A DNA stretch of 64,000 bases from an uncultured Clostridia bacterium (GTDB lineage Bacteria; Bacillota; Clostridia; Christensenellales; Borkfalkiaceae). The translations under genes and the position numbers were made by a program. Shown piece by piece: positions 9,292 to 16,439 of the stretch; position 1 is the stretch's first letter; each line of letters opens with the position of its first letter. The notes below the pieces were generated by a model, which worked only from the letters and a program-made list of their open reading frames with translations, searched no databases and had not been told where the DNA came from. The stretch lies in assembly GCA_947589385.1 (NCBI GenBank), contig CANPZW010000002.1, positions 94,627 to 158,626 on the forward strand, written 5' to 3'.

Positions 9292-10293
9292 GTGAAAAAC
9301 AAGCTGATTTACTTTATTTTAGCCGCCGTATGCACCTTTACAGTGCCTTTCGCGGCGGCAGGATGCACAAAAAAAGGCAACGACAAAGTTGTTAGAATAA
9401 ACGAAGTCACCCATTCCGTATTCTACGCCCCCCTCTATCTTGCGGACGCTTTGGGATATTTCGGAGACGAAGGGTTTGAAATAGAACTTACCAACGGCGG
9501 CGGCGCGGATGCAACGATGGCTGCGGTGCTCTCGGGCGGCGCGGACGTCGGCTTCTGCGGTCCCGAACAGGCGATTTACGTCAATATAGGCGGCAGCAAG
9601 GACCAGCCCGTGGTATTCGGGCAGCTTACCAAACGCGACGGCTCGTTCCTTGTGGGAAGAAAAGAAGAACCCGACTTCAAGTGGTCTAATCTCGAAGGCA
9701 AAAACGTGCTTGCAGGCAGGCAGGGCGGAGTTCCCGCAATGACGTTCGAATACATTCTGCACGAGAACGGAATAAACGCAACCCTGAACTACGACGTGGC
9801 GTTTAACATGATGACGCCCGCATTCGAAAGCGGAATCTCCGATTACTGCACGATGTTCGAACCCGTCGCAAGCGAATACCAGGCTGCCGGAAAGGGCTAC
9901 ATAGTGGCTTCCGTGGGGCAGGAATCGGGCGAAATACCCTATACCTGCTTTATGGCAAAGCAAAGCTATATAGACGCCCATACGGATAAAATTGAAGGGC
10001 TGGTGCGCGCAATAACCAAAGCCGTGAAATACGTCAATTCGGCGGACAGCGCAACGGTAGCTTCCATGCTTGCGCCCTACTTTGCGGGCACAAGCGAAGC
10101 AAGCCTTAAAACTTCGGTGGAAAGCTATAAAAAAATAGACGCCTGGGTAACCAATATGGCGATGAAAGAATCCGCGCTGACAAGGCTGCAAGACGTCATG
10201 GAGCTTGCGGGCGAACTTAAAAGGCGCGTTTCTTTCAACGACGTGGTCAACACTGCGATTGCAGACAAAATCTATAAAGAAGTTTATGCATAA
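9292..10293 (+). CDS. ABC importer substrate-binding lipoprotein, NMT1/SsuA family
   Basis: 333 residues. A signal peptide ends in a lipobox (AAAGC, Cys about residue 24), so the protein should be tethered outside the membrane. The body has the SsuA/ThiY-type start VNEVTHSVFYAPLYLADALGYF-like region, recognising small organic ions or heterocycles such as sulfonates or thiamine pyrimidine precursors; which one cannot be told. Start is GTG 9292, 6 nt after AAGGAG; the ATG two bases earlier runs straight into a stop. The stop codon overlaps the start of the ATPase gene. No TPP riboswitch is present in the short leader, so a thiamine role has no regulatory support. Confidence 0.9.
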   Translation: MKNKLIYFILAAVCTFTVPFAAAGCTKKGNDKVVRINEVTHSVFYAPLYLADALGYFGDEGFEIELTNGGGADATMAAVLSGGADVGFCGPEQAIYVNIGGSKDQPVVFGQLTKRDGSFLVGRKEEPDFKWSNLEGKNVLAGRQGGVPAMTFEYILHENGINATLNYDVAFNMMTPAFESGISDYCTMFEPVASEYQAAGKGYIVASVGQESGEIPYTCFMAKQSYIDAHTDKIEGLVRAITKAVKYVNSADSATVASMLAPYFAGTSEASLKTSVESYKKIDAWVTNMAMKESALTRLQDVMELAGELKRRVSFNDVVNTAIADKIYKEVYA

Positions 10294-11015
10294 TGCTTGA
10301 ATTTGAAAACGTTTCCTACACCTATCACACAAAATCGGGCGAAACGTCCGCCGTAAAAGAACTCAGTTTTTCGGTTGAAAAGGGGCAATTCGTTTCGGTC
10401 ATAGGACCTTCGGGCTGCGGAAAATCAACCATATTGTCACTTGCGGCGGGGCTTCTATTCCCGTCCTCAGGCAAAATATCCCGCGGCGGCGGGGAATTCG
10501 GATATATGCTTCAACGCGACGCGCTGTTCGAATGGCGTACCGTGGAACAGAACATATTTCTGCCCCTCGAAGTCAAAAAACGCAACACCGCCCAAATGCG
10601 GGCGAAAGCCGTGGCGCTTGCCGAAAAATACGGTCTTAAAGATTTTTTGAAAAAGAGCCCTTCGCAGCTTTCGGGCGGAATGAGGCAGAGAGTAGCGCTT
10701 ATCAGAACGCTTGCCGCCGAGCCGGAAATCCTGCTTTTGGACGAACCGTTCTCCGCACTCGACTATCAGACGCGGCTTGAAGTGTGCGACGACGTGCAGG
10801 CTATCATAAAATCCGAAAAAAAGACTGCGTTGCTTGTCACCCACGACATATCCGAGGCAATCGCGCTGTCAGACAAGGTGGTAGTACTGTCCGCGCGCCC
10901 CGCGCACGTCGTGGCGGAACACCCGATAGACTTCGCCGATACGCCCAAAGCGCGCCGCAACGACGTGCATTTTGCGGGAACGTTCGAAATTTTGAGAAAA
11001 GAATTGGGCATATGA
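10293..11015 (+). CDS. ABC importer ATPase, SsuB/TauB family
   Basis: 240-residue nucleotide-binding subunit powering the adjacent importer. Walker A is GPSGCGKST (about residue 38), the signature is LSGGMRQRV, Walker B is ILLLDEPFSALD, and the switch His is in THD. It starts at an ATG that overlaps the TAA of the lipoprotein gene, so it is translationally coupled. The permease follows after 21 nt. Length and motifs match SsuB/TauB/ThiZ-type ATPases, a group too similar to separate by sequence alone. Confidence 0.94.
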   Translation: MLEFENVSYTYHTKSGETSAVKELSFSVEKGQFVSVIGPSGCGKSTILSLAAGLLFPSSGKISRGGGEFGYMLQRDALFEWRTVEQNIFLPLEVKKRNTAQMRAKAVALAEKYGLKDFLKKSPSQLSGGMRQRVALIRTLAAEPEILLLDEPFSALDYQTRLEVCDDVQAIIKSEKKTALLVTHDISEAIALSDKVVVLSARPAHVVAEHPIDFADTPKARRNDVHFAGTFEILRKELGI

Positions 11016-11036
11016 ACTGACAAGGAATTTCCAAAG

Positions 11037-11840
11037 ATGAAAAAAACAAACTACTCGCGCGAGCACCTCGCGTATCTGAAAAAATTAAAGAAAAAACGGG
11101 TGACGGTAATACTTTCGCGCGTGCTGATTCTTGCCGTTGTTCTGGGAATATGGGAATTGCTTGCCCAAACCAAGGCGATAGACCCGTACATCACGAGCTC
11201 CCCCTCGCGCGTGGCGCAGACGATAGTTTCGCTTTACCGCGACGGCTCGCTGTTCTACCACATAGGCATAACGCTTTGCGAAACGCTTGTCGGCTTTTTC
11301 ATCGCAGTTATCGTAGGATATGTTATAGCCATAATCTTTTGGGCGAGCGATACTCTCCACGCAATCGTAGAGCCTTATATCGTAGTATTGAATTCTCTGC
11401 CGAAAATCGCGCTCGGACCTCTTATAATCATCTGGATAGGCACGGGCTATGAAGCAATAATTTTCATGACCGTGCTCGTAGCGATAATTCTGTGCATAAT
11501 GAACACGTTTGCCGGTTTCGCCGCAGTTGACCCCACTAAACTGACCCTTATGAAGGCAATGGGCGCGGGCAAGCCGACTACCCTTTTGAAGCTTGTTATA
11601 CCCGCTTCCCTTCCGGCGCTTATGAACACGCTTAAAGTCGCCGTGGGGCTTGCCTGGATAGGCTCGATTATGGGCGAATACATTGTATCCAAGGCGGGGC
11701 TGGGGCATTTGATAAACTATGGCGGGCAGGTAATGCAGCTTGACCTTGTGATGACATCGACATTCATACTCTGCGTGCTTACGGGCGGGATGTATGCGAT
11801 AATCGCGCTCATGGAGAAGCTGGTAGTGAAGCAATTTTAA
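11037..11840 (+). CDS. ABC importer permease, SsuC/TauC family
   Basis: 267-residue membrane subunit with about six helices. The cytoplasmic coupling loop (EAA motif region) is visible as MGAGKPTTLLKLVIPASLPALM. The very basic N-terminus should face the cytoplasm. The gene is preceded by AAGGAA and is the last of the three-gene importer operon; a 13-bp hairpin follows at 11877-11905. Confidence 0.94.
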   Translation: MKKTNYSREHLAYLKKLKKKRVTVILSRVLILAVVLGIWELLAQTKAIDPYITSSPSRVAQTIVSLYRDGSLFYHIGITLCETLVGFFIAVIVGYVIAIIFWASDTLHAIVEPYIVVLNSLPKIALGPLIIIWIGTGYEAIIFMTVLVAIILCIMNTFAGFAAVDPTKLTLMKAMGAGKPTTLLKLVIPASLPALMNTLKVAVGLAWIGSIMGEYIVSKAGLGHLINYGGQVMQLDLVMTSTFILCVLTGGMYAIIALMEKLVVKQF

Positions 11841-11845
11841 CCTAA

Positions 11846-11869
11846 AAAAGCAGTACGTATCAAGTTTTA
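11846..11869. repeat. Diverged copy of the TACGTA 3'-UTR element
   Basis: Directly after the permease stop. On the minus strand it reads TGATACGTACTGCTTTTTT, close to the copies after sigE and tilS. A GC-rich hairpin follows 8 nt later. Confidence 0.5.
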
Positions 11870-11876
11870 CCGAAAG

Positions 11877-11905
11877 GGGCGGCGGCGCAATATGCGCCGC
11901 CGCCC
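11877..11905. terminator. Terminator of the ABC importer operon
   Basis: Perfect 13-bp stem (11877-11889 with 11893-11905) with a 3-nt loop. It lies between the permease gene and the converging 12016-13056 gene and may serve both. Confidence 0.7.
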
Positions 11906-12015
11906 TGTATTATTCAGAGGTTAAAATTTAATTGAAAGCCGTTGCAATAGTTCTTAACTTAGCACGGACTGTTAGTTTAATTTTTGTTAATGCCGTCAAA
12001 TATATCGCATTAGGC

Positions 12016-13056
12016 TTAATCCACTCTCGCGAGTTTCACGACTTGTTCGTTTCCATAGACGAAGCCCTTCTCCTCGTCGCCCCAAACTCGGGTGCAAAGG
12101 TACAGGCACAATACCCCGTCCTCCACGACAAATTTGAAAACCGCCTGTTCGCTAATGTCGCCGCTGCGCGGAAAGGAATATTCGCTTCCGCAGACAGAAA
12201 CCGCGGATATTTCACGGGTTTTACCGAGGTTATAGTACTCACCCAAAAACTTCGGGGTCGAAAAGAAACTTACCATGCGGTTATCCGTATATCTGACTAT
12301 TCCCCTGCCCTCGGCGCTTCTGTCAAACCTGACGGTCGCGGGCTTTTTCCTGTCCCTCACGACCACAAATTCCCTGCCTTCCAAAAACGGAAGCAACCTT
12401 GTATTGGAGAACACCTGCGTATCCGAAAACAACGGGTCCTCCCTGCGCGCTTCCGTAACTTCTTCAAAAGCTTGTCCTTCCGTGCCGGACGCGCTTTCGT
12501 TTTGTACGTTTACAAAATCCACGTCGGATATATCCGCCTCTCCCGTTTCGGGAAATTCATGGAAGTAACCCGAGCGTTTAGGCGGCAAACCGTCGGAATA
12601 TGTGGATTTATTATCGCTTATCGGCTGTACAGATTCAGAAATCGGTTCCGCAGGTCGGGAAATTTGAATTTCTTCTTCGGCTACCGCGTCTTTTTCGTAA
12701 GGCTCATATCCGCTTGCGGGTTCTTCCCGTAAAGGCTGCGTATATTCGTGCCGACGGTTGTATTCTTCATGCCGTGGTTGTATATACTCCCTGGGCGGCT
12801 CGGGTTTAGACATAAAAGTTAATACCGTCCATACTTTTTGCAGTTCCGCAATCACATTATCGAGTTTTCCGATAATCTCGCCGCACGGTATTTCGGGCTG
12901 TTCGATTTCCGAACCGATTTGGAAAAGCTCCGTCTGAGATTTGCACGCGGCGACCTCCGTTTCAAGCCGACCCAACCTGTTTTCAAGCGAATCCAGCCTT
13001 TCGGCTATGGGTTTCAGCTGATTTTCCAACTCAGAAATCAAAACCTTGCGTTTCAT
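12016..13056 (-). CDS. Coiled-coil protein of unknown function
   Basis: 346 residues, family not recognised. Residues 1-45 form a heptad-rich coiled coil (LENQLKPIAERLDSLENRL). A long acidic, Pro/Arg/Tyr-rich linker follows. The last 130 residues look like a globular beta-rich domain (FLEGREFVVVRDRKKPATVRF to the end). There is no signal peptide or membrane helix, so it should be cytoplasmic. The ATG at 13056 is chosen because the longer TTG frame (13113) begins inside the promoter. It lies just downstream of an ECF-type sigma gene but has its own consensus promoter in the gap. Confidence 0.75.
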   Translation of the reverse strand: MKRKVLISELENQLKPIAERLDSLENRLGRLETEVAACKSQTELFQIGSEIEQPEIPCGEIIGKLDNVIAELQKVWTVLTFMSKPEPPREYIQPRHEEYNRRHEYTQPLREEPASGYEPYEKDAVAEEEIQISRPAEPISESVQPISDNKSTYSDGLPPKRSGYFHEFPETGEADISDVDFVNVQNESASGTEGQAFEEVTEARREDPLFSDTQVFSNTRLLPFLEGREFVVVRDRKKPATVRFDRSAEGRGIVRYTDNRMVSFFSTPKFLGEYYNLGKTREISAVSVCGSEYSFPRSGDISEQAVFKFVVEDGVLCLYLCTRVWGDEEKGFVYGNEQVVKLARVD

Positions 13057-13084
13057 ATCAACACCGTCCGTCGTTTTTCTTCGG

Positions 13085-13113
13085 ATTATACTATTTTTCG
13101 ACGGTTTTGTCAA
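13085..13113 (-). promoter_or_regulatory. Promoter of the coiled-coil gene
   Basis: Minus strand: TTGACA (13108-13113), 17 bp, TATAAT (13085-13090), a full consensus match. The leader to ATG 13056 is about 22 nt. Confidence 0.85.
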
Positions 13114-13122
13114 GAACGAAAC

Positions 13123-13647
13123 CTATTCTTTGAGAGTTAGATTAAGCGAGGCTTTCAGTTTTTTCAGCGCCCTGAATGCCTTGACACGCACGTTTTCATG
13201 CGACATCCCCAAAATTTTGGAAATTTCAAGATATGTATAGCCATCGAAAAAGTGCTTACAGATTATAAATCTTACGTCGCACGGAAATTTTTCAAGCCTT
13301 TCTTCAAGCGCCGATTGGGCAACCGAATCCATAGTGTTTGCAACGGCGATAGATTCGTCAATATCTAAAAGTATGCTTGTTTGCCTGTAAATATCCTTTA
13401 CGCGGTTATCCACGATAGTATTAAGCCAGACCAAGGGATAGCTTATGTAAGGATAATCCGTCCAGTCCTTTTCAAGCAGTTTTCGCACCACATCGTGCGC
13501 CACGTCTTCCCATTCCGGTCTATTCCCCAACTTCCATTTTGCGCGCGACTTAATAAGCTCGTAATAGTTTTTGAAAAACAGCTCCCGCGCCTCGGGGTCG
13601 GAATAAATCTTTTTCAGCAGCTCGTTAAAAATTTTTGCGTCAATCAT
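13123..13647 (-). CDS. ECF-type RNA polymerase sigma factor
   Basis: 174 residues from ATG 13647. Region 2 is recognisable (EWEDVAHDVVRKLLEKDW...YPLVWLNTIVDNRVKDIYR) and region 4 is a helix-turn-helix (GYTYLEISKILGMSHENVRVKAFRALKKLK). No anti-sigma factor with a membrane helix lies next to it; the neighbouring coiled-coil gene is separately transcribed. Target genes cannot be read from the sequence. A TTG 15 nt upstream opens a longer frame, but neither start has a good ribosome binding site. Confidence 0.88.
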   Translation of the reverse strand: MIDAKIFNELLKKIYSDPEARELFFKNYYELIKSRAKWKLGNRPEWEDVAHDVVRKLLEKDWTDYPYISYPLVWLNTIVDNRVKDIYRQTSILLDIDESIAVANTMDSVAQSALEERLEKFPCDVRFIICKHFFDGYTYLEISKILGMSHENVRVKAFRALKKLKASLNLTLKE

Positions 13648-13672
13648 CGGTAAAAAAAGCAATAAAATAGTA

Positions 13673-13701
13673 TGTATATCTATTTACTTTGGATTTGTAA
13701 A
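13673..13701 (-). promoter_or_regulatory. Possible promoter of the ECF sigma gene
   Basis: Minus strand: TTTACA (13696-13701), 17 bp, TATACA (13673-13678). This is a weaker match than the other promoters here. A sigma factor controlling itself would use a different motif that I cannot recognise. Confidence 0.4.
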
Positions 13702-13717
13702 AAAGTTTCCGCAAAAA

Positions 13718-13752
13718 TAAAAAAAAGGCAAATTTAATTGCCTTTTTTTAAA
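13718..13752. terminator. Bidirectional terminator after sigG
   Basis: An A-rich arm, AAGGCAA, a short AT loop, TTGCCTT and a T-rich arm. It is a canonical rho-independent terminator on the minus strand just after the sigG stop, and its A tract makes it usable on the plus strand too. Confidence 0.85.
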
Positions 13753-13765
13753 ATTTTTCTTTAAT

Positions 13766-14536
13766 TTACGAAATACAAGCCCTTATCTGTTTTAAAGCCG
13801 TCTTTTCGAGGCGGGAGACCTGCGCCTGCGAAATTCCCACTTCCGCAGAAATTTCCGTCTGCGTCTTGCCCTCGAAATATCTCAAAAACAAAATCTTCTT
13901 CTCCCTGTTTTCAAGGCGGTCAATCGCCTCGTACAGCGCGGCTTTTTCCGTCCACACCTCGTCGTTGTTCTTGTCGTCGAAAATCTGATCCATTAAAAGT
14001 AGCGTGTCGCCCGCCTTGTTGTAAACAGGTTCGTAAAGGCTGACGGGGTCAGATATCGCATCCAAAGCATACGCCACTTCCGAAACGGCGATATTCATTT
14101 CGTGCGCTATTTTATCGTAAGTGACGTCGTCGTCCGTCTCTTCCAATTTTTCGCGCACTTTCAATATCTGGTAGGCTGTATCCCTTATCGAGCGCGATAC
14201 GCGCAAAGAATTGCCGTCCCGCAAAAACCTTTTTATCTCCCCTAAAATCATCGGCACGGCATACGTGGAAAAGCGGACGCCGAAACCTTCGTTGAAATTG
14301 TCTATCGCCTTTATAAGCCCTACGCAACCCGCCTGAAAAACGTCGTCGGCGTTGGCGTTTTTTGCCCAGAATCTGCGCACAAGCGACAGCACAAGCCGCA
14401 TATTGCCCACGATAAAGCGCTCGCGCGCGGCTTCGTCGCCAGCCTTTAAACGCTTCATAAGTTCTTCCTGTTCGGCGGAGGACAACAAGGGAAGCCCCGA
14501 AGTATCCACTCCGCAAATAACAACTTTCTGCAACAT
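13766..14536 (-). CDS. sigG: Sporulation sigma factor SigG (late forespore)
   Basis: 256 residues from ATG 14536, 8 nt after GGAGG. The N-terminus KVVICGVDTSGLP matches the diagnostic SigG start of Bacillus (KVEICGVDTSKLP). Region 2 (FQAGCVGLIKAIDNF, FSTYAVPMILGEI) and region 4 (GISQAQVSRLEKTALKQI) are intact. SigG directs late forespore gene expression after engulfment. The order spoIIGA-sigE-sigG is the standard one, which allows early read-through from the spoIIG promoter. A 76-nt gap holding the TACGTA palindrome separates it from sigE. Confidence 0.96.
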   Translation of the reverse strand: MLQKVVICGVDTSGLPLLSSAEQEELMKRLKAGDEAARERFIVGNMRLVLSLVRRFWAKNANADDVFQAGCVGLIKAIDNFNEGFGVRFSTYAVPMILGEIKRFLRDGNSLRVSRSIRDTAYQILKVREKLEETDDDVTYDKIAHEMNIAVSEVAYALDAISDPVSLYEPVYNKAGDTLLLMDQIFDDKNNDEVWTEKAALYEAIDRLENREKKILFLRYFEGKTQTEISAEVGISQAQVSRLEKTALKQIRACIS

Positions 14537-14591
14537 ACACAATCCCTCCTAACAGAATATGTAAGAAGGGATAGCTTGCGCAAAACGCTTT

Positions 14592-14620
14592 AAAAAACGC
14601 GATACGTATTGCGTTTTTTA
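14592..14620. terminator. TACGTA palindrome at the sigE stop codon
   Basis: An A6 run, then CGCGATACGTATTGCG, then a T6 run: a near-perfect palindrome whose T side overlaps the sigE TAA (14618-14620). It can act as an AT-flanked terminator hairpin in either direction. Near-identical copies occur at 24774-24799 and 63901-63923. Confidence 0.7.
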
Positions 14621-15316
14621 ATTTATTTGTTTGGATATGTCTTTTTTTAGTTTTGAAATTATCTTCTTTTCCAGCCGCGATATGTAACTTTGCGAAATGC
14701 CCAGCTTATCGGCAACGTCTTTTTGAGTCATGCTTTCGCCGCCGTCCAGCCCGAAGCGCATATTCATAATCCGCTGTTCGCGCGGGGTCAGTTTGGAAAG
14801 TGAGGACTTCAAAAGTTCGCGCTCCACGCCGCCTTCTATATCCGAATACACGCTGTCCGCGTCCGTGCCCATTACGTCCGATAAAAGCAGTTCGTTCCCC
14901 TCCCAATCGGTGTTTAAAGGTTCGTCGAAACTTACTTCCTGTTTAAGGCGGGACATCCTGCGCAGATACATTAAAATTTCGTTTTCGATACAGCGCGACG
15001 CGTACGTGGCAAGCTTTATGTTTTTATCCGACCTGAATGAATTTATCGCCTTAATCAGCCCTATCGTGCCTACCGAAACAAGGTCGTCGCCGTCCGCGCC
15101 CGAACCTTCGAATTTCTTGGCTATATACACCACAAGGCGCAGATTATGCTCCACCAGCTCCGCCTTAGCCTTTTCGTCGCCGTTTTCCAAAAGAGTGATT
15201 TTGTCGCTCTCCTCCTCCTGCGAAAAGGGCAATGGCAGCGCCTCGGTGCCGCAGATGTAGTCGAGAGTGTTTTTTCCGAGAAGCAGTGAAATAATATGTT
15301 TTATTTTTTCAAGCAT
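14618..15316 (-). CDS. sigE: Sporulation sigma factor SigE precursor (mother cell)
   Basis: 232 residues. A hydrophobic, basic pro-sequence of about 20 residues precedes the conserved (I/C)GTEALPLP segment where SpoIIGA cleaves pro-SigE in B. subtilis. Region 2 (GTIGLIKAINSF, KLATYASRCIENEILMYLRR) and region 4 (TQKDVADKLGISQSYISRLEKKI) are almost identical to known SigE. It is the mother-cell sigma factor activated after septation. The ATG follows the TAA of spoIIGA with no gap and has GGAGGAG as its ribosome binding site. Confidence 0.97.
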   Translation of the reverse strand: MLEKIKHIISLLLGKNTLDYICGTEALPLPFSQEEESDKITLLENGDEKAKAELVEHNLRLVVYIAKKFEGSGADGDDLVSVGTIGLIKAINSFRSDKNIKLATYASRCIENEILMYLRRMSRLKQEVSFDEPLNTDWEGNELLLSDVMGTDADSVYSDIEGGVERELLKSSLSKLTPREQRIMNMRFGLDGGESMTQKDVADKLGISQSYISRLEKKIISKLKKDISKQIN

Positions 15317-16099
15317 TTACTCCTCCGATATGTCGGGGTGCAGTACGGCGCAGTTTATTTGCGCATAGCTTACGCCTATCTTCACCCCGTAAAGCGTTGA
15401 AAATTTTTTACCGTAGTCGATTTCAAGCCTGTCCGCGGTAAACACCTTTATTTTTTTGCTTCCCGCAACAGTATGTATTTTTACTTCGTCTTTTATTCCC
15501 TCTGTATCTATAAGTTTTTTTGCGAACGATTGCGGTATCACCGAAACAGGCTCGCCGCGGAAACTTACCTTATTCCCGCTGTCGAAAAAGGCGGGCAGAG
15601 AAATTTTGTTTCCGCCGAGAAATATATTGCAGGTCACGGTGGATTTTTCAGCCTTGGTGAATTTGTTTTTCAAAGCCCTTGCCGCGCCCACAAGACACAG
15701 CGCGCCGAAAAGCGGAATCCCCACGGGTACAGACGAAAGAATATATCCCCCGCCTTCGGCGTACTCTATGCCCGCGAGCGAAAAAATACCGTAAAGCGCG
15801 CCCGCAAGCACTGCGGAATACAGTAAAAATGCGCCCGTAAATTTAATATAGCCCTTGACCGACCCGAACTTGCCCGCGCAAAGACATATCATAAGCCCCG
15901 AAATTATTTTTACAACCGCCGCCCACGCGCCGTTAAGCCCGAAAAGCGGAAACGCCACCGCAAAGCACGCGCCCAGCGCGGCAGCGACGCCCACCCTTTT
16001 GCGGCTTGCCGTGTTTTTTACGGTAAGTTTGGCGCAATACAAAAGAGTGAAGTCCATGCAAAAATTTTCAAGCACGGCAAGCTCTACATAGACCTGCAT
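15317..16099 (-). CDS. spoIIGA: SpoIIGA, membrane aspartic protease that activates pro-SigE
   Basis: 260 residues from ATG 16099. Five hydrophobic segments fill the first half; the C-terminal cytoplasmic half carries the aspartic-protease motif FDSGN (about residue 176) and the later VIPQSF segment. It converts pro-SigE to SigE at the septum when triggered by SpoIIR. The upstream in-frame extension to 16180 overlaps the promoter and the Spo0A boxes and is rejected. The ATG sits 10 nt after a TATAAT box and has no Shine-Dalgarno. sigE follows with no gap. Confidence 0.93.
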   Translation of the reverse strand: MQVYVELAVLENFCMDFTLLYCAKLTVKNTASRKRVGVAAALGACFAVAFPLFGLNGAWAAVVKIISGLMICLCAGKFGSVKGYIKFTGAFLLYSAVLAGALYGIFSLAGIEYAEGGGYILSSVPVGIPLFGALCLVGAARALKNKFTKAEKSTVTCNIFLGGNKISLPAFFDSGNKVSFRGEPVSVIPQSFAKKLIDTEGIKDEVKIHTVAGSKKIKVFTADRLEIDYGKKFSTLYGVKIGVSYAQINCAVLHPDISEE

Positions 16100-16109
16100 T
16101 GCAAAATGA

Positions 16110-16175
16110 ATTATAGCAAAGCCGCCGCGGCAAAAAGTAAAATAAATTGTCGGAAAATGCCGAATTAAGTCGGGC
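16110..16175 (-). promoter_or_regulatory. spoIIG promoter region with phased Spo0A boxes
   Basis: A TATAAT box (16110-16115, minus strand) is 10 nt from the spoIIGA ATG and lacks a good -35 match, as at Spo0A-activated promoters. Upstream lie TGCCGAA (16159-16165, a perfect TGNCGAA 0A box) and TGTCGGA (16149-16155, one mismatch), 10 bp apart. A degenerate third site is at 16169. Tandem 10-bp spacing is the known Spo0A-dimer arrangement. Confidence 0.65.
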
Positions 16176-16195
16176 TGCATTTTCGCTAAAACGCT

Positions 16196-16223
16196 TGTAT
16201 TATTAACAAATAAGTGATATAAT
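16196..16223 (+). promoter_or_regulatory. Promoter of the BspA-like lipoprotein gene and its leader RNA
   Basis: TTGTAT (16196-16201), 16 bp, TATAAT (16218-16223). The predicted start point is near 16230, exactly where the long inverted repeat of the leader begins. Confidence 0.65.
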
Positions 16224-16229
16224 CCAAAT

Positions 16230-16397
16230 GCTTAATACTCTTGATAATGGGAAAGTAGGATTATTTTCGCCTCAAAATAGAAATAACCTAACGGCATAAT
16301 TGTATCCGTTTCCTTCTATTTTGGCGGAAATATAGAGTATTAAGCAATCGTTAAGGGTACTTTATGCGGGCAGCCCTTGGCGGTTGCCCTTATTTTT
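16230..16397 (+). ncRNA. Structured leader RNA with terminator, candidate cis-regulatory element
   Basis: A 12-bp closing stem pairs GCTTAATACTCT (from about 16229) with AGAGTATTAAGC (ending about 16345). Inside is a second long stem (TTTCGCC, CAAAATAGAA with TTCTATTTTG, GCGGAAA) and a small top hairpin (ACGGCATA/TATCCGT). An alternative stem, GGATTATTTTC with GAAATAACC, competes with the second. A hairpin with GGGCAGCC/GGTTGCCC and a T-rich tail (about 16368-16397) looks like a terminator. AAGGG just before it could pair with CCCTT inside it as an antiterminator. AGGAGG and the TTG start of the lipoprotein follow. It matches no riboswitch class I know; a mobile inverted-repeat element is the alternative. 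Confidence 0.6.
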
Positions 16398-16439
16398 ATC
16401 CGATTTTCCCGTTACCGAAAATTTTAGGAGGAAAAAAAT

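Noticed and set aside
11932..12732. Long plus-strand open frame of 266 codons
   Set aside because: It is antisense to the 12016-13056 gene, which has a consensus promoter and coiled-coil sequence; the plus frame has no ribosome binding site and looks like antisense codon bias.
16229..16397. Known riboswitch classes (c-di-GMP, purine, T-box, SAM, cobalamin) for the leader RNA
   Set aside because: An AGTA and a GGGTAC occur by chance, but none of the conserved cores of these classes fits the predicted stems.
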